From: an uncultured Alphaproteobacteria bacterium
Lineage (GTDB): Bacteria > Pseudomonadota > Alphaproteobacteria > HIMB59 > GCA-002718135
Length of the DNA stretch: 64,000 nucleotides
Reading direction: 5' to 3'
Assembly: GCA_902582755.1 (NCBI GenBank)
Contig: CACHSZ010000001.1
Span: forward strand, 177,774 to 241,773
The stretch's first letter is position 1. Each line of letters begins with the position of its first letter. Positions 33,501-43,663 of this stretch are shown here, piece after piece. Made by a program: the position numbers and the translations under genes. The notes under the pieces are model-generated. The model was not told where the DNA came from. It was given only the letters and a program-made list of their open reading frames with translations, and did not search any database.

Positions 33501-35026
33501 ATCATGATATTTATTCTATCGAAGATTTAGCTCAACTGATTTATGATTTGAAACAAATAAATCCAAAAGCCAAAGTATGTGTTAAGTTAGTTGCTCAGTC
33601 AGGTATTGGAACAGTTGCAGCTGGTGTAGCAAAAGCAAAAGCTGATACGATACTCATTTCTGGTCACAATGGTGGAACTGGAGCAAGCCCACAAACAAGC
33701 ATCAAGTATGCAGGACTTCCTTGGGAACTCGGATTAAGTGAAGTACATCAAGTTCTATCTCTAAATAACTTAAGGGATAAAGTTGTTCTTAGAACTGACG
33801 GAGGTTTGAAAACAGGAAAAGATATTGTTATTGCGGCTATGCTTGGGGCAGAAGAATATGGAATTGGAACAGCAAGTTTAGTTGCTATGGGCTGTATCAT
33901 GGTTAGACAATGTCATTCAAATACTTGTCCCGTTGGAGTTTGCTCACAGGATGAAAAACTTAGAGAAAAATTTACGGGAACACCAGAAAAAGTAATTAAT
34001 CTTTTTAGTTTTATTGCTGATGAAGTTAGAGAAATTTTAGGATCACTAGGCTTTTCTTCTCTTGATGAAGTAGTTGGAAGATCTGATCTTTTATATCAAG
34101 TCAGTAGAGGAAGTTCTGATCTTGATGATTTAGATTTAAATCCAATTATTCAAACCATTGATTCATCAGTTGGAGAATTTGATTTAAAGAAAAATACAAT
34201 TAATAAAGTTAACGATAGTCTTGATATTAAAATCATAAAGGATGCTAAGTCTTTCTTTGAAACAGATCAAAAAATTGAACTAAACTATAATATAAAAAAT
34301 ACTGATAGGGCTATTGGTACAAGACTTGCATCAGAAATTACCACTACAAAAGGAATGAGCACTCTTCCCGAGGATTTCTTTACTGTAAATTTTCATGGTT
34401 CTGCTGGGCAATCTTTTGGAGCATGGAGTGTCCAAGGAACTACTCTTAAAGTTTTTGGTGATGCTAACGATTATGTTGCAAAAGGATTATCAGGAGGTAA
34501 AATTGTAATTAAACCAAGTTCATCTTCGCAACTAAAAACAAACAAAAATGTTATTATTGGGAATACTGTCCTATATGGAGCAACACGAGGTAAACTTTTT
34601 GCAGCTGGAACTGCTGGTGATAGATTTGCTGTTAGAAACTCTGGCGCACATGCGGTTATAGAAGGATGTGGTGATAATGGATGTGAATATATGACTGGTG
34701 GAAGCGCAGTCATCCTTGGCGAAGTAGGAAATAATTTTGGAGCTGGAATGACAGGAGGTATGGCATTTGTGTACGATAAAGAAGGAACTCTTCCACTTCG
34801 AATTAATCTTGAAGATATTTTCTATCAACAACAAATGACAAATTATTGGGAAAAAATTTTATGTCAAAAAATTGAAGAACATATCAAGGAAACAAATTCA
34901 ATATACGCAAAAAATTTACTCGAAAATTGGGAAAATGAGAAATTACTATTCTGGCAGATTGTACCAAAAGAAATGATCAATAAATTTGATCAACCTGTAT
35001 CAATTCAAGAAGAAAAATCTGCTTAA
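30509..35026 (+). CDS. gltB: Glutamate synthase large subunit
   Basis: CGVGLIASLDG class II GATase, FMN barrel SGHNGGTGASPQTSIKYAG, C-terminal GXGXG repeats. Confidence 0.98.
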   Translation: MPNHFIEKYKKDKKFLEENHVYNEQDEHSSCGVGLIASLDGSETREIVELGVQALRVLYHRGAVDADGKTGDGAGIQLSIPKNFFTQQIERTGHTPNDFPFGVGMIFLPRTDFAAQENARTIVESEIIKEGLKIYGWRHVPINSSIIGDKAKATRPEIEQILICNEELEDEKQFDNKLYIIRKRIEKEIRNQNISDFYICSLSCQSIVYKGMFLAEQLSNFYPDIQNENFISRYAVYHQRYSTNTFPTWSLAQPFRVIAHNGEINTLKGNKNWMAAHEPRMEHINFGNNVDDLKPIIDAKASDSAALDSTIELLVKANRSLPMAKIITIPEAWSHRRDFPKKIKDLYAYGGAVMEPWDGPAAICGAYGDWAIAGMDRNGLRPIRYTLTKNLLIAGSETGMVDIKENEIVKRGRVGPGQLIAVNFKEKKFFKDHEIKKYLAETKPFGDWTKKITYIDKLVQSVDEEFRDLDSGDLRKRMACFAWSVEDIELILHPMIAEKKEATGSMGDDTPLAVLSNKYRGLHHFFRQNFSQVTNPPIDSLRERVVMSLRTRIGNLSNILDEDEDQCDHLQLNSPVLSIEQFKSMRRYMKDTVKIIDTTMDKTNLENNFEIEISRINREAEQAVREGYVHIILSDKEMSKTRIALPMILVTSSVHHHLIKQNLRTFISLNVQSAECLDVQYFAVLIGVGATSVNAYMAQQAIAERHKKGLFKDLSYEECVERFINSINNGLLKTMSKMGISVINSYRGGCNFEAIGLSRNLMSKYFPSMSSKISGIGISGIERRSRLAHDNAYEESVITLPIGGNYRYRFGGEKHAFEARSIHMLQTAVTSNNYSLFKKYSSIIDQMDPINIRDLLDFKKNNDNNNSNTVEPSQEIRKRLVAPGISLGALSPEAHETLSVAMNRIGAKSDSGEGGEDPIRFKPKPNGDNASSKIKQIASGRFGVTAEYLNNCEEIEIKVAQGAKPGEGGQLPGGKVTELIAKLRHSTEGVTLISPPPHHDIYSIEDLAQLIYDLKQINPKAKVCVKLVAQSGIGTVAAGVAKAKADTILISGHNGGTGASPQTSIKYAGLPWELGLSEVHQVLSLNNLRDKVVLRTDGGLKTGKDIVIAAMLGAEEYGIGTASLVAMGCIMVRQCHSNTCPVGVCSQDEKLREKFTGTPEKVINLFSFIADEVREILGSLGFSSLDEVVGRSDLLYQVSRGSSDLDDLDLNPIIQTIDSSVGEFDLKKNTINKVNDSLDIKIIKDAKSFFETDQKIELNYNIKNTDRAIGTRLASEITTTKGMSTLPEDFFTVNFHGSAGQSFGAWSVQGTTLKVFGDANDYVAKGLSGGKIVIKPSSSSQLKTNKNVIIGNTVLYGATRGKLFAAGTAGDRFAVRNSGAHAVIEGCGDNGCEYMTGGSAVILGEVGNNFGAGMTGGMAFVYDKEGTLPLRINLEDIFYQQQMTNYWEKILCQKIEEHIKETNSIYAKNLLENWENEKLLFWQIVPKEMINKFDQPVSIQEEKSA

Positions 35027-35754
35027 TTTTTTATTATTGATTGAATAGAATCATTTATTATTTTTAAATCAAATAGATCAGATAATCGATGATCGCTATT
35101 TTTTAATAATTTAATTTGTATTTGATTTCCTTTAATTTTTTTTACTATTTTTTCTGGAATATCTGGAGTAACAACATTATCTTTTAGGCCTTGTATTAAA
35201 ATTAAAGGCTTATTCCATTTGAATTCTTTATCTAAAATTTTATTTTTTTTACCGTCAACAATATATTTCTTTTTTATAAGATAACTAAACCCATAAGAGG
35301 AATATTTGATAATTCCCCTTTTCTTCATTTCGTGTTTTTTCTTTAAAGGGAGTTTTTTATAAAACTCATCGATATAATCAGGTGCTGCTGCTAGGCCAAT
35401 TAATCCAGCAATTCTTTTTGGTCTTGCTTTGGCAGCTAAAAACATTAACCATCCACCCATGCTACTACCAACAAGTATTTGTGGTCCTTTGGCAATATTA
35501 TCAATGATGTCAATTAAGTCTTTCTTCCAATCTGAAATTGTAAAATCTTCAAATTTTCCATCAGATTTTCCATGACCACGGCATTCAAAACGGATAAACC
35601 GCAATTTATTTTTTCGAGCAAATCTTTCTAAAGACAAAGCTTTTTGTCCACTCATATCTGAGTTAAGGCCATGGATAAAGATGATACCTGGCCCCTTACC
35701 TTTTATTGATTTATAGCGAATTCTTTCTTTTTTCTTATTAATAAAGTAAGGCAT
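35023..35754 (-). CDS. Alpha/beta hydrolase
   Basis: IIFIHGLNSDMSG, VGSSMGGWL nucleophile elbow, NSDHRL. Confidence 0.88.
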   Translation of the reverse strand: MPYFINKKKERIRYKSIKGKGPGIIFIHGLNSDMSGQKALSLERFARKNKLRFIRFECRGHGKSDGKFEDFTISDWKKDLIDIIDNIAKGPQILVGSSMGGWLMFLAAKARPKRIAGLIGLAAAPDYIDEFYKKLPLKKKHEMKKRGIIKYSSYGFSYLIKKKYIVDGKKNKILDKEFKWNKPLILIQGLKDNVVTPDIPEKIVKKIKGNQIQIKLLKNSDHRLSDLFDLKIINDSIQSIIKN

Positions 35755-35784
35755 ATTTGATACAAATACTTATATTTTAATAAA

Positions 35785-36912
35785 ATGTCATCATTTAATG
35801 TCGCTCAAATTCTTCCCTCTTTAGATTCTGGTGGTGTCGAAAGAGGTACAATTGAAGTTGCAAATTATTTATCTGAATTAAATTTAAAAAATAATATTAT
35901 TTCAAATGGAGGGCGTTTAATTAAGGAAATTGATAAAAATTATACTGATCATTTTCAATTACCAGTTAACTCAAAAAATTTTTTTATTTATCCATTAATT
36001 GCTAATCAATTAAAAAAATTAATTATTAATCAAAATATTAATCTTGTTCATGTACGATCAAGAGCACCAGCATGGATCTTAAGTTTTATAAAAAATAGAA
36101 ACTTCAAAACAATATCTACATTTCATAATGTATATAGTGGTAATTCTTATTTTAAAAAAATCTATAATAGGCAATTATCCAAAGTTGATCAGATTGTTGC
36201 GATTTCAAATTATGTAAAAAATGAAATTAGTAAAAAATATAATTTGGATTCAAATAAAATTAAAGTGATCAATAGAGGAGTTGATGTTAAATATTTTGAA
36301 AAACCAATTTTAGATTCTCAAATAGAAAATATAATAAATAACTATCAAATTGATACCTCAAAAAATATTATTCTATATCCTGCAAGGCTAACAAACTGGA
36401 AAGGTCAAATTCAGTTTTTAGATATATTTAATAAGATGCAAAATGATAATTTTTTACTTTATTTTGTAGGTGATACAAAAAATCAATCTTATACAGAGAA
36501 ATTACAAAATAAAATTCAAAGTTTTAACCTTAGTCATAAATGTAAGATTATAGGTAATTTACTTAGAGATGATTTGAAAACTTTATATTACCTATCATCA
36601 ATTATTACCTCTTTTCCTTTACAAGCTGAAGGGTTTGGAAGAACTATAAGCGAAGCATTAATAATGAAAAAAAAGATACTGACTTTTAACTATGGTGGTG
36701 TCAAAGATCAGCTTGATAAATTAGATGATATTTATAAAGTAGACCCTCATAAATATAATGAAATAGATATAAAACTTCAAAAAATTATAAAAATAGATAA
36801 AGAAAAATTTTCTAATATTTCTTTAGATAGTAAAGATTACATTTCAAAAACATTTTCAAAATACCAAATGGTACAAAGTTACGTAGACTTATATGAACAG
36901 CAATCAATTTAA
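35785..36912 (+). CDS. Glycosyltransferase, GT4-like
   Basis: LPSLDSGGVERGTIE, VINRGVDVKYFE, YPARLTNWKGQ, EGFGRTISEAL. Confidence 0.88.
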   Translation: MSSFNVAQILPSLDSGGVERGTIEVANYLSELNLKNNIISNGGRLIKEIDKNYTDHFQLPVNSKNFFIYPLIANQLKKLIINQNINLVHVRSRAPAWILSFIKNRNFKTISTFHNVYSGNSYFKKIYNRQLSKVDQIVAISNYVKNEISKKYNLDSNKIKVINRGVDVKYFEKPILDSQIENIINNYQIDTSKNIILYPARLTNWKGQIQFLDIFNKMQNDNFLLYFVGDTKNQSYTEKLQNKIQSFNLSHKCKIIGNLLRDDLKTLYYLSSIITSFPLQAEGFGRTISEALIMKKKILTFNYGGVKDQLDKLDDIYKVDPHKYNEIDIKLQKIIKIDKEKFSNISLDSKDYISKTFSKYQMVQSYVDLYEQQSI

Positions 36913-37828
36913 CAAAATACTAGTTGTAAAGCATGGATCACTTGGTGATATTGCATTTTCTATACTTGCCATGGCATCAATTAAGCAATTTTTTAGAAAT
37001 GCCACTATTGACCTACTCACTGAAGAAAAATACGTAAATTTTTTAAGCAATTCAAATTATTTTAATTCGATTTTTAAAGATAACAGAAAAGGAATAATAG
37101 ATACACTAAAGGTAATATTAAAAATTAATCAAAATAAATATGATCTTATCATTGATTTACAGAATTCTAAAAGAACAAATAATTATTGGTCATTCTTAAA
37201 ATTTATTTCAAAAGTAAAAGTTAACGGATCTCGTTCTAATTGTGATATTCAATATGTAATTCCTCCTCAAGGCACTGAATCTCCACAACAAGGTTTGTAC
37301 AATCAACTAAAGTTACTTGGAGTAAATGAAATTAATCAAAATGTAGATTGGCTTTCCAAAGATTTTACGTCAATTAATGAAGAAAAAATAATCTTAATGA
37401 TACCTGGTGTTTCTAAATCAGGTAAAGACAAGCAATGGTCACCTGATAAATTTGCAATACTCGCAAGTACTTTAGAAAAAAAAGGATATAATATTTATGT
37501 TATTGGACAAAAATCAGATAAAGAAACAGTAGAAAAGATTAATAATGAATGTAAGAAGGTTATTGATTTAAGCGATAAATCACCTCCTGAAATCATTTAT
37601 ACCGTTGCTAAGAAAAGTAATTTTATAATTAGTAACGATACTGGTCCAGGTCATATAGCAGCTCTAAGTAATTCACCTATTCTTTTTTTAGCCAAAGATA
37701 ATGTTATCTCAAAATCAAACTTGTCTGAATATAAAAATGCTTATACCATTCTTACTGATACAATGGACTCTATTTCAGTAAAACAAGTTTTAGATTTTTT
37801 ACACGATAGTAAATTAATCAATAAATGA
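36893..37828 (+). CDS. Glycosyltransferase family 9 (heptosyltransferase-like)
   Basis: ILVVKHGSLGDIAFSILAM, SNDTGPGHIAALS. Confidence 0.88.
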   Translation: MNSNQFNKILVVKHGSLGDIAFSILAMASIKQFFRNATIDLLTEEKYVNFLSNSNYFNSIFKDNRKGIIDTLKVILKINQNKYDLIIDLQNSKRTNNYWSFLKFISKVKVNGSRSNCDIQYVIPPQGTESPQQGLYNQLKLLGVNEINQNVDWLSKDFTSINEEKIILMIPGVSKSGKDKQWSPDKFAILASTLEKKGYNIYVIGQKSDKETVEKINNECKKVIDLSDKSPPEIIYTVAKKSNFIISNDTGPGHIAALSNSPILFLAKDNVISKSNLSEYKNAYTILTDTMDSISVKQVLDFLHDSKLINK

Positions 37829-38821
37829 AATTAATTCTTTTTCTAAATTTTGGTTGTTAGAAAATAGTTTATTATAATTTTTCTTCCATGGTGCATATTC
37901 TTCTGCAATCATACTTGGAACATTATCTGAATCATAAATAACACAAAGTTTCGCTTCAGACAGTGATGCAATATGTGTGCATCCACATTCAGGTGTAATT
38001 ACATATGTTGAAGAATTTATTATTGATGTCCAATTTTCAAAATTTAATTGATCTAAGATTAAAACATTATTTATACTTTTAAGATTTTCAAACTCTTCAT
38101 TATTAATAATCTCATATTTTTTAAATATTTCATAGAATACATTTTTTGATGTTCCATCAGTTGTCATTACAATATTGATTTTCAATTTTTTAAGATTGTC
38201 TAATAGATTAATAAAGTTTTCTTCTGAAAAATATTTATTTATCCATTTTGAAGATAAATGAATCAGGCATAATTTTTTAGAACTTAATTCTATTTTATTA
38301 AATCTAATTTCATTCTTAATCTCAGCAGTATTATTAAAATTTAATCCATTTTTAGTAACCAACTCCATCATAATTTCTGTTTGATGAATTGGGATTTTTT
38401 TTGAATATCTTATTTGGCGATCGATAATTAAGCAGTGAGTAAAAAAGATTTTACCTAAAATTCTATCAAAAAATTTACTGATGTAATTTTTTTTGTATCG
38501 AGATTTAAAAATTAACAATGACTTTATTTTACTTTTAGAAAAAATTGATATTAATATACTATATATACCAGGACTAAATGTGAAAATATAATCATAATTT
38601 TCATTTCTTAATTTTGAAATTATCTTTAAGACTTTATAAAATTTATTTTGAAGTAAAAAAATTTTGTTAATAGATTTATAGTTTTTACATATTTTTTGAT
38701 TTTTTTTAGAACATACAATATCAATTTTATAATCCTGATTAGCTTCTTTTAGTCCTTGAACAACTGGAAGAGTAAGGATCATATCTCCCATTTTATCGTT
38801 TCTAACAAAACAAATTTTCAT
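37814..38821 (-). CDS. Glycosyltransferase family 9 (heptosyltransferase-like)
   Basis: KICFVRNDKMGDMILTLPVVQGLK, TPECGCTHIASLS. Confidence 0.85.
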   Translation of the reverse strand: MKICFVRNDKMGDMILTLPVVQGLKEANQDYKIDIVCSKKNQKICKNYKSINKIFLLQNKFYKVLKIISKLRNENYDYIFTFSPGIYSILISIFSKSKIKSLLIFKSRYKKNYISKFFDRILGKIFFTHCLIIDRQIRYSKKIPIHQTEIMMELVTKNGLNFNNTAEIKNEIRFNKIELSSKKLCLIHLSSKWINKYFSEENFINLLDNLKKLKINIVMTTDGTSKNVFYEIFKKYEIINNEEFENLKSINNVLILDQLNFENWTSIINSSTYVITPECGCTHIASLSEAKLCVIYDSDNVPSMIAEEYAPWKKNYNKLFSNNQNLEKELISFID

Positions 38822-38977
38822 AAAGTGTATTTAATAACTTAAAAAACAGTTTATATTTTTTAAAATCAGCCCTTGAATTTAAATTCATTTGAGATTATAT
38901 CCTAAAAAAATATGACAAAAGACTTAATTTCCTAATATGCTATTAAATAATAGCTTTAACTCAATCCATATATAATT

Positions 38978-39517
38978 TTGGCTGTAAATTTCAAAACAAA
39001 GAAAGATACTGGTCCAAGAATCAATGAGCAGATTACTGCAAGTGAAGTCAGACTAATATCTAGTAGTGGTAAACAAATGGGGATATTAAGTATTCGTGAA
39101 GCTTTAATTCAAGCAGAAGATGAAGGTTTCGATTTAGTTGAAGTGTCTCCAGAAGCTAATCCACCAGTTTGTAAAATTATAGATTATGGTAAATTAAAAT
39201 ATAGAGAGCAAAAAAGTAAGAAAGAAGCAAAAAAGAAACAAAAAACAATTGAAGTCAAAGAGATTAAAATGAGACCTGGAATTGATACTCACGATTATAA
39301 TGTTAAAATTAAAGCACTCTCGAAGTTTATAGGTGGTGGTAATAAAGTTAAAGTATCTATGCGTTTCAGAGGACGAGAAATGGAGCATCAAAATTTAGGC
39401 TTTGATCTTCTAAAAAAACTAACCTCTGAAGTTGAAGAATATGCAAAAGTTGAAGTAGCTCCTAAGTTTGAGGGAAGACAAATAATGATGATACTTGTCC
39501 CTCAAGTTGCTAAATAA
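38978..39517 (+). CDS. infC: Translation initiation factor IF-3 (non-AUG start: TTG at 38978 or ATT at 38975)
   Basis: INEQITASEVRLISSSGKQMGILSIREAL, KEIKMRPGIDTHDYNVK, MRFRGREM. Confidence 0.95.
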   Translation: MAVNFKTKKDTGPRINEQITASEVRLISSSGKQMGILSIREALIQAEDEGFDLVEVSPEANPPVCKIIDYGKLKYREQKSKKEAKKKQKTIEVKEIKMRPGIDTHDYNVKIKALSKFIGGGNKVKVSMRFRGREMEHQNLGFDLLKKLTSEVEEYAKVEVAPKFEGRQIMMILVPQVAK

Positions 39518-39566
39518 TTCTACATATTGCAAAAAACTCAATTTTCAGTATAAGCCGTTCAAACTT

Positions 39567-39591
39567 GTTATGGCCTGCGGGGCAGCCTAAC
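39567..39591 (+). promoter_or_regulatory. GC-rich bulged hairpin in the rpmI-rplT leader
   Basis: gttatggcctgc-ggg-gcagcctaac: ten pairs with two single-nt bulges; unusually G+C rich for this window. Confidence 0.55.
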
Positions 39592-39619
39592 GGGTAAACT
39601 TATAATATAGGAGATAGTA

Positions 39620-39820
39620 ATGCCCAAGCTTAAAACTAAAAGTAGTTTAAAAAAAAGATTTTCTAGAACAGGTACTGGTAAAATTAAATTTAAACCTGCT
39701 GGAAAGAGACATGGAATGAGTAAACGTTCCAATAAATTTATTCGTAACACTAAAAGATCTGCAATTATGTCACCAGGTGACTCTGCTTTGATTGATCATA
39801 TGTTACCATACAATAAGTAA
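39620..39820 (+). CDS. rpmI: 50S ribosomal protein L35
   Basis: [23 protein letters not shown]...[10 protein letters not shown]. Confidence 0.98.
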   Translation: MPKLKTKSSLKKRFSRTGTGKIKFKPAGKRHGMSKRSNKFIRNTKRSAIMSPGDSALIDHMLPYNK

Positions 39821-39830
39821 GGGGAAATCA

Positions 39831-40184
39831 ATGGCAAGAGTATCACGAGGTGTTACAGCAAGAGCTAGACACAAAAAAGTAATTAAAAGAGCAAAAGGCT
39901 ATTACGGTAGAAGAAAAAATGTTTTTCGTGTTGCCGTGCAGGCTGTCGAAAGAGGCATGCAATATGCTTATAGAGATCGTAAAAAAAGAAAAAGTGATTT
40001 TAGGGGTTTATGGATTCAAAGAATCAATGCTGGTGTTCGACTTCATGGTTTAACATATTCGCAATTTATATCTGGTCTTAAAAAATCATCTATTGAAATA
40101 GATAGAAAGATTTTAGCAGATCTTGCAGTTAACCAGCCAGAAGCTTTTAAAGCTTTAGTTGATAAAGCTCAATCTGCTAGATAA
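39831..40184 (+). CDS. rplT: 50S ribosomal protein L20
   Basis: [33 protein letters not shown]; start at ATG 39831 rather than the track's 39792. Confidence 0.98.
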   Translation: MARVSRGVTARARHKKVIKRAKGYYGRRKNVFRVAVQAVERGMQYAYRDRKKRKSDFRGLWIQRINAGVRLHGLTYSQFISGLKKSSIEIDRKILADLAVNQPEAFKALVDKAQSAR

Positions 40185-40213
40185 TTTTAATTAATAAAAT
40201 ATAATAGATATTG

Positions 40214-41272
40214 ATGGCATTTGCTGAAAATAAAATTGATGTTCTAAAAAAAATTAAAGCTTCAAACTCCTTTGAAGATTTAGAAAAACTTCGATTATAT
40301 TATTTAGGTAAAAAGGGATTAATACCAGAAGCTTTAAAAGGATTAGGCTCTTTGTCGATTGAAGAAAAAAAATCGAAAGGGCAGGAATTAAATATTATTA
40401 AAAAAGAAATTGAAGAAGGTATTAAAAACCAAAGAATAGAAATTGAAAATATTGAAATTTCAAACAGGATTAATTTAGAATCAATTGATGTTACTCTACC
40501 ACCCAATATTTCTGAAAAAGGAAAAATACACCCAATTAGTCAAACAATATTTAATATTATAGAAATTTTTGGAAATTTAAATTATGCAGTGGAAACAGGT
40601 CCAGATATAGAAACAGATTTTAATAATTTTACAGCTTTAAATATACCAGAACATCACCCAGCAAGAGAAATGCAGGATACTTTTTATATTAAGGATAACG
40701 GAGACAAAAATGTTCTTCGAACCCATACTAGCCCTGTTCAAGTGAGAACTATGCTCAATACAAAACCACCTATTAAAATTATTGTACCTGGCAGAACTTA
40801 TAGAAGTGACTCAGATGCTACACATGCACCTATGTTTCATCAGGTAGAAGGTTTAGTCGTTGATACAAGTTCTACTATGGTTGATTTAAAATCAACACTC
40901 GTTTCCTTCTTAGAAGAATTTTTCGAAGTAAAAAACTTACAATATCGTTTTCGCCCTAGTTACTTTCCTTTTACCGAGCCTAGTGCAGAAATGGATGTAG
41001 CTTATACCAAAGTAAATAATAAAATAAAAATTGGTGAAGGAGATAAATGGTTAGAAATATTGGGTTGTGGAATGGTCAATCCTGTAGTTTTAGATAATTG
41101 TAATATTGACTCAAAACAGTATCAAGGTTTTGCTTTTGGTATGGGAATTGAGCGTTTGTCGATGCTTAAATATGGTATTACAGATTTAAGAAGTTTTTTT
41201 GACCCAAATTATAGATGGTTGGATCATTATGGTTTTAGTATTTTAGATAATCAAACACGATCAGGGCTATAA
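40214..41272 (+). CDS. pheS: Phenylalanyl-tRNA synthetase alpha subunit
   Basis: HPISQTIFNIIEIF, LRTHTSPVQVRTM, GMGIERLSMLKYG. Confidence 0.97.
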   Translation: MAFAENKIDVLKKIKASNSFEDLEKLRLYYLGKKGLIPEALKGLGSLSIEEKKSKGQELNIIKKEIEEGIKNQRIEIENIEISNRINLESIDVTLPPNISEKGKIHPISQTIFNIIEIFGNLNYAVETGPDIETDFNNFTALNIPEHHPAREMQDTFYIKDNGDKNVLRTHTSPVQVRTMLNTKPPIKIIVPGRTYRSDSDATHAPMFHQVEGLVVDTSSTMVDLKSTLVSFLEEFFEVKNLQYRFRPSYFPFTEPSAEMDVAYTKVNNKIKIGEGDKWLEILGCGMVNPVVLDNCNIDSKQYQGFAFGMGIERLSMLKYGITDLRSFFDPNYRWLDHYGFSILDNQTRSGL

Positions 41273-43663
41273 ATGAAATTTACATTAGACTGGCTAAAAG
41301 ATCATTTAGATACTTCTGAAAATTTAAAAACCATAACAGATACTTTAACCAATATCGGTTTAGAGATTGAAAGTGTAGAAGATAAATCAGAAATATTTGA
41401 GAATTTTACAGTAGCTAAAATTTTAAAAGCAGAAAAACATCCTGATGCAGATAAGCTTAAAGTATGTCAGGTTGAAACAATAAATGGAAATTTTCAAGTT
41501 GTGTGTGGTGCTCCAAATGCAAGACAGGGGATGCTAGGGATTTTTGCACCTGAAAATAGCTATATTCCTGGTACAGACTTACATTTAAAAAAAACCAAAA
41601 TAAGAGGAGTTGAGTCTTGTGGAATGCTTGTATCAGAAAGAGAGATGGGTATTTCTAACGAACACGATGGAATTATTGAAATAAAAGATAATTATAAAAT
41701 TGGTGATTTATTTAGTAAAATCTTTAAAATAGATGAACCTGTCATTGAAATTAATTTAACACCAAATAGATCTGACTGTTTATCGGTCAGAGGTATCGCA
41801 AGAGATTTAGCAGCAGCAGGAATTGGTAAATTAAAAGACATAAATTATAAAAAAGTTAAAGAATCATTTAAAAGCCCAATTACTTGGAAAAAAGAATTTC
41901 AAAATAATAATCTATGTCCTGGAGTAGCAGGTCGATATTTCAAAAATATCAAAAATGTAGAAAGTCCTAAATGGCTTCAAGATAGATTAACTGCAATCGG
42001 ATTAAGACCGATTTCAGCTCTTGTTGACATCACAAATTATATTACCTTTGACTTAGGAAGACCACTTCATGTTTACGATGCTGATAAAGTTTCAGGCAAT
42101 TTAACAATGCGATTAGCCAACAAAAATGAGGAATGTTTAGCATTAAATGAAGTTAATTATAAATGTGACAGTGATATGATTGTAATTTCTGATGATGAAA
42201 ATAGACTTCATGGAATTGGTGGGGTCATGGGTGGCCTTAATAGTGGTTGTAGCATGGAGACCAAAAATGTTTTTCTAGAAGTTGCGTTATTTGATCCAGT
42301 TTCTATCACTAAAACTGGAAGAAAACTAAATCTTCAAAGTGATGCACGTTACCGTTTTGAAAGAGGGATAGATACTAATTCCATCTATTGGGGTGTAGAT
42401 GCTGCAACTCAAATGATTTTAGAATTATGTGGAGGTGAAGTAGGTGAGTTCGTTTCTTCAGAAATTAACATAGAAAAAAGTAAACCATTTATGTTTGATA
42501 CAAATAAAGTGAAGACTTTTGGTGGAATAGAAATCAATAATGAGGAACAAGAAAAAATTTTAGTTTCACTTGGTTTTTCTGTTAATAAAAAAAAATCAAA
42601 ATTCGAAATTCAAAGCCCTACTTTTAGACCAGATATTGTTGGTGAGGCAGATATAGTAGAGGAAGTAATTAGAATTTATGGTTATAATAAAATTCCTCTT
42701 AAAAAAGTAACTAATCAAGAAGAAAAAAAGCAGATTTTAAATACCAAAACAAAAACTTTTTATAAAAGTAAAAAAATTATGGCTCTGAATGGATATTCTG
42801 AAGTCGTAACTTGGTCGTTTATGGATGAAAATAATGCAAAAATTATATCAGATGAAATAATTATTTTAAAAAATCCTATAAGTACCGATTTAAATACGAT
42901 GAGACCATCTACGATTCCAAATTTATTAGAAGCAATCAATCAAAATAAATCTAGAATGTATCTAAGAGCAAAAATATTTGAAGTAGGTCCAAATTTTTCT
43001 AAATCACTAGCTGGCCAACAAGAAAATGTTGCCACTGCTATAGCTTATGGCTCATCAGATGAACAAAATTGGTTATCAAATAAAAAAAATATTGATGTCT
43101 TTAATATAAAATCTGATTTATTTTCTATTTTAGCTGATTTAAATGTACCTATAGATAATTTGCTATATGAAAAATTAGAAGGTAAAATTTATCATCCTGG
43201 AAAATCATCTTCTTTGAGGCTTGGTAAAAACAAAATAGCTGATTTTGGAGAATTACATCCAGTTCTATTAAAAACAATGGATGTTAATTTCAAGGTATAT
43301 GGTTTTGAAATATATTTGGAGAATATTTCACAATTTCAAGAGAATAAATCTTCTTCAAAAGGAGGTTTTACTAACAATCCCTATCAAATGGTTGAAAGAG
43401 ATTTTGCCTTTCTTTTTCCAAAAGAAGTAAAGGCAGGTGAGATAATTAAAAAAGTAAAAAAAATAGATAAAAATATAATTCAGAACGTAACGATATTTGA
43501 TGTTTATGATGGAGATAAACTTCCAGAAAATAAAAAAAGTATTGCTTTCAGGGTTTTACTTCAACCTCAAGATAAAACATTCAATGATCAAGAAATTGAG
43601 GAATTATCAAATAAAATAATAGACGAAATATCCAAATCGCTTGATGCATCTATAAGAAACTAA
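41273..43663 (+). CDS. pheT: Phenylalanyl-tRNA synthetase beta subunit
   Basis: [34 protein letters not shown]5 and FDX-ACB domains. Confidence 0.97.
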   Translation: MKFTLDWLKDHLDTSENLKTITDTLTNIGLEIESVEDKSEIFENFTVAKILKAEKHPDADKLKVCQVETINGNFQVVCGAPNARQGMLGIFAPENSYIPGTDLHLKKTKIRGVESCGMLVSEREMGISNEHDGIIEIKDNYKIGDLFSKIFKIDEPVIEINLTPNRSDCLSVRGIARDLAAAGIGKLKDINYKKVKESFKSPITWKKEFQNNNLCPGVAGRYFKNIKNVESPKWLQDRLTAIGLRPISALVDITNYITFDLGRPLHVYDADKVSGNLTMRLANKNEECLALNEVNYKCDSDMIVISDDENRLHGIGGVMGGLNSGCSMETKNVFLEVALFDPVSITKTGRKLNLQSDARYRFERGIDTNSIYWGVDAATQMILELCGGEVGEFVSSEINIEKSKPFMFDTNKVKTFGGIEINNEEQEKILVSLGFSVNKKKSKFEIQSPTFRPDIVGEADIVEEVIRIYGYNKIPLKKVTNQEEKKQILNTKTKTFYKSKKIMALNGYSEVVTWSFMDENNAKIISDEIIILKNPISTDLNTMRPSTIPNLLEAINQNKSRMYLRAKIFEVGPNFSKSLAGQQENVATAIAYGSSDEQNWLSNKKNIDVFNIKSDLFSILADLNVPIDNLLYEKLEGKIYHPGKSSSLRLGKNKIADFGELHPVLLKTMDVNFKVYGFEIYLENISQFQENKSSSKGGFTNNPYQMVERDFAFLFPKEVKAGEIIKKVKKIDKNIIQNVTIFDVYDGDKLPENKKSIAFRVLLQPQDKTFNDQEIEELSNKIIDEISKSLDASIRN

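Noticed and set aside
39792-39830. Upstream rplT start in the track
   Set aside because: Overlaps rpmI; L20 begins MARVSRG at 39831
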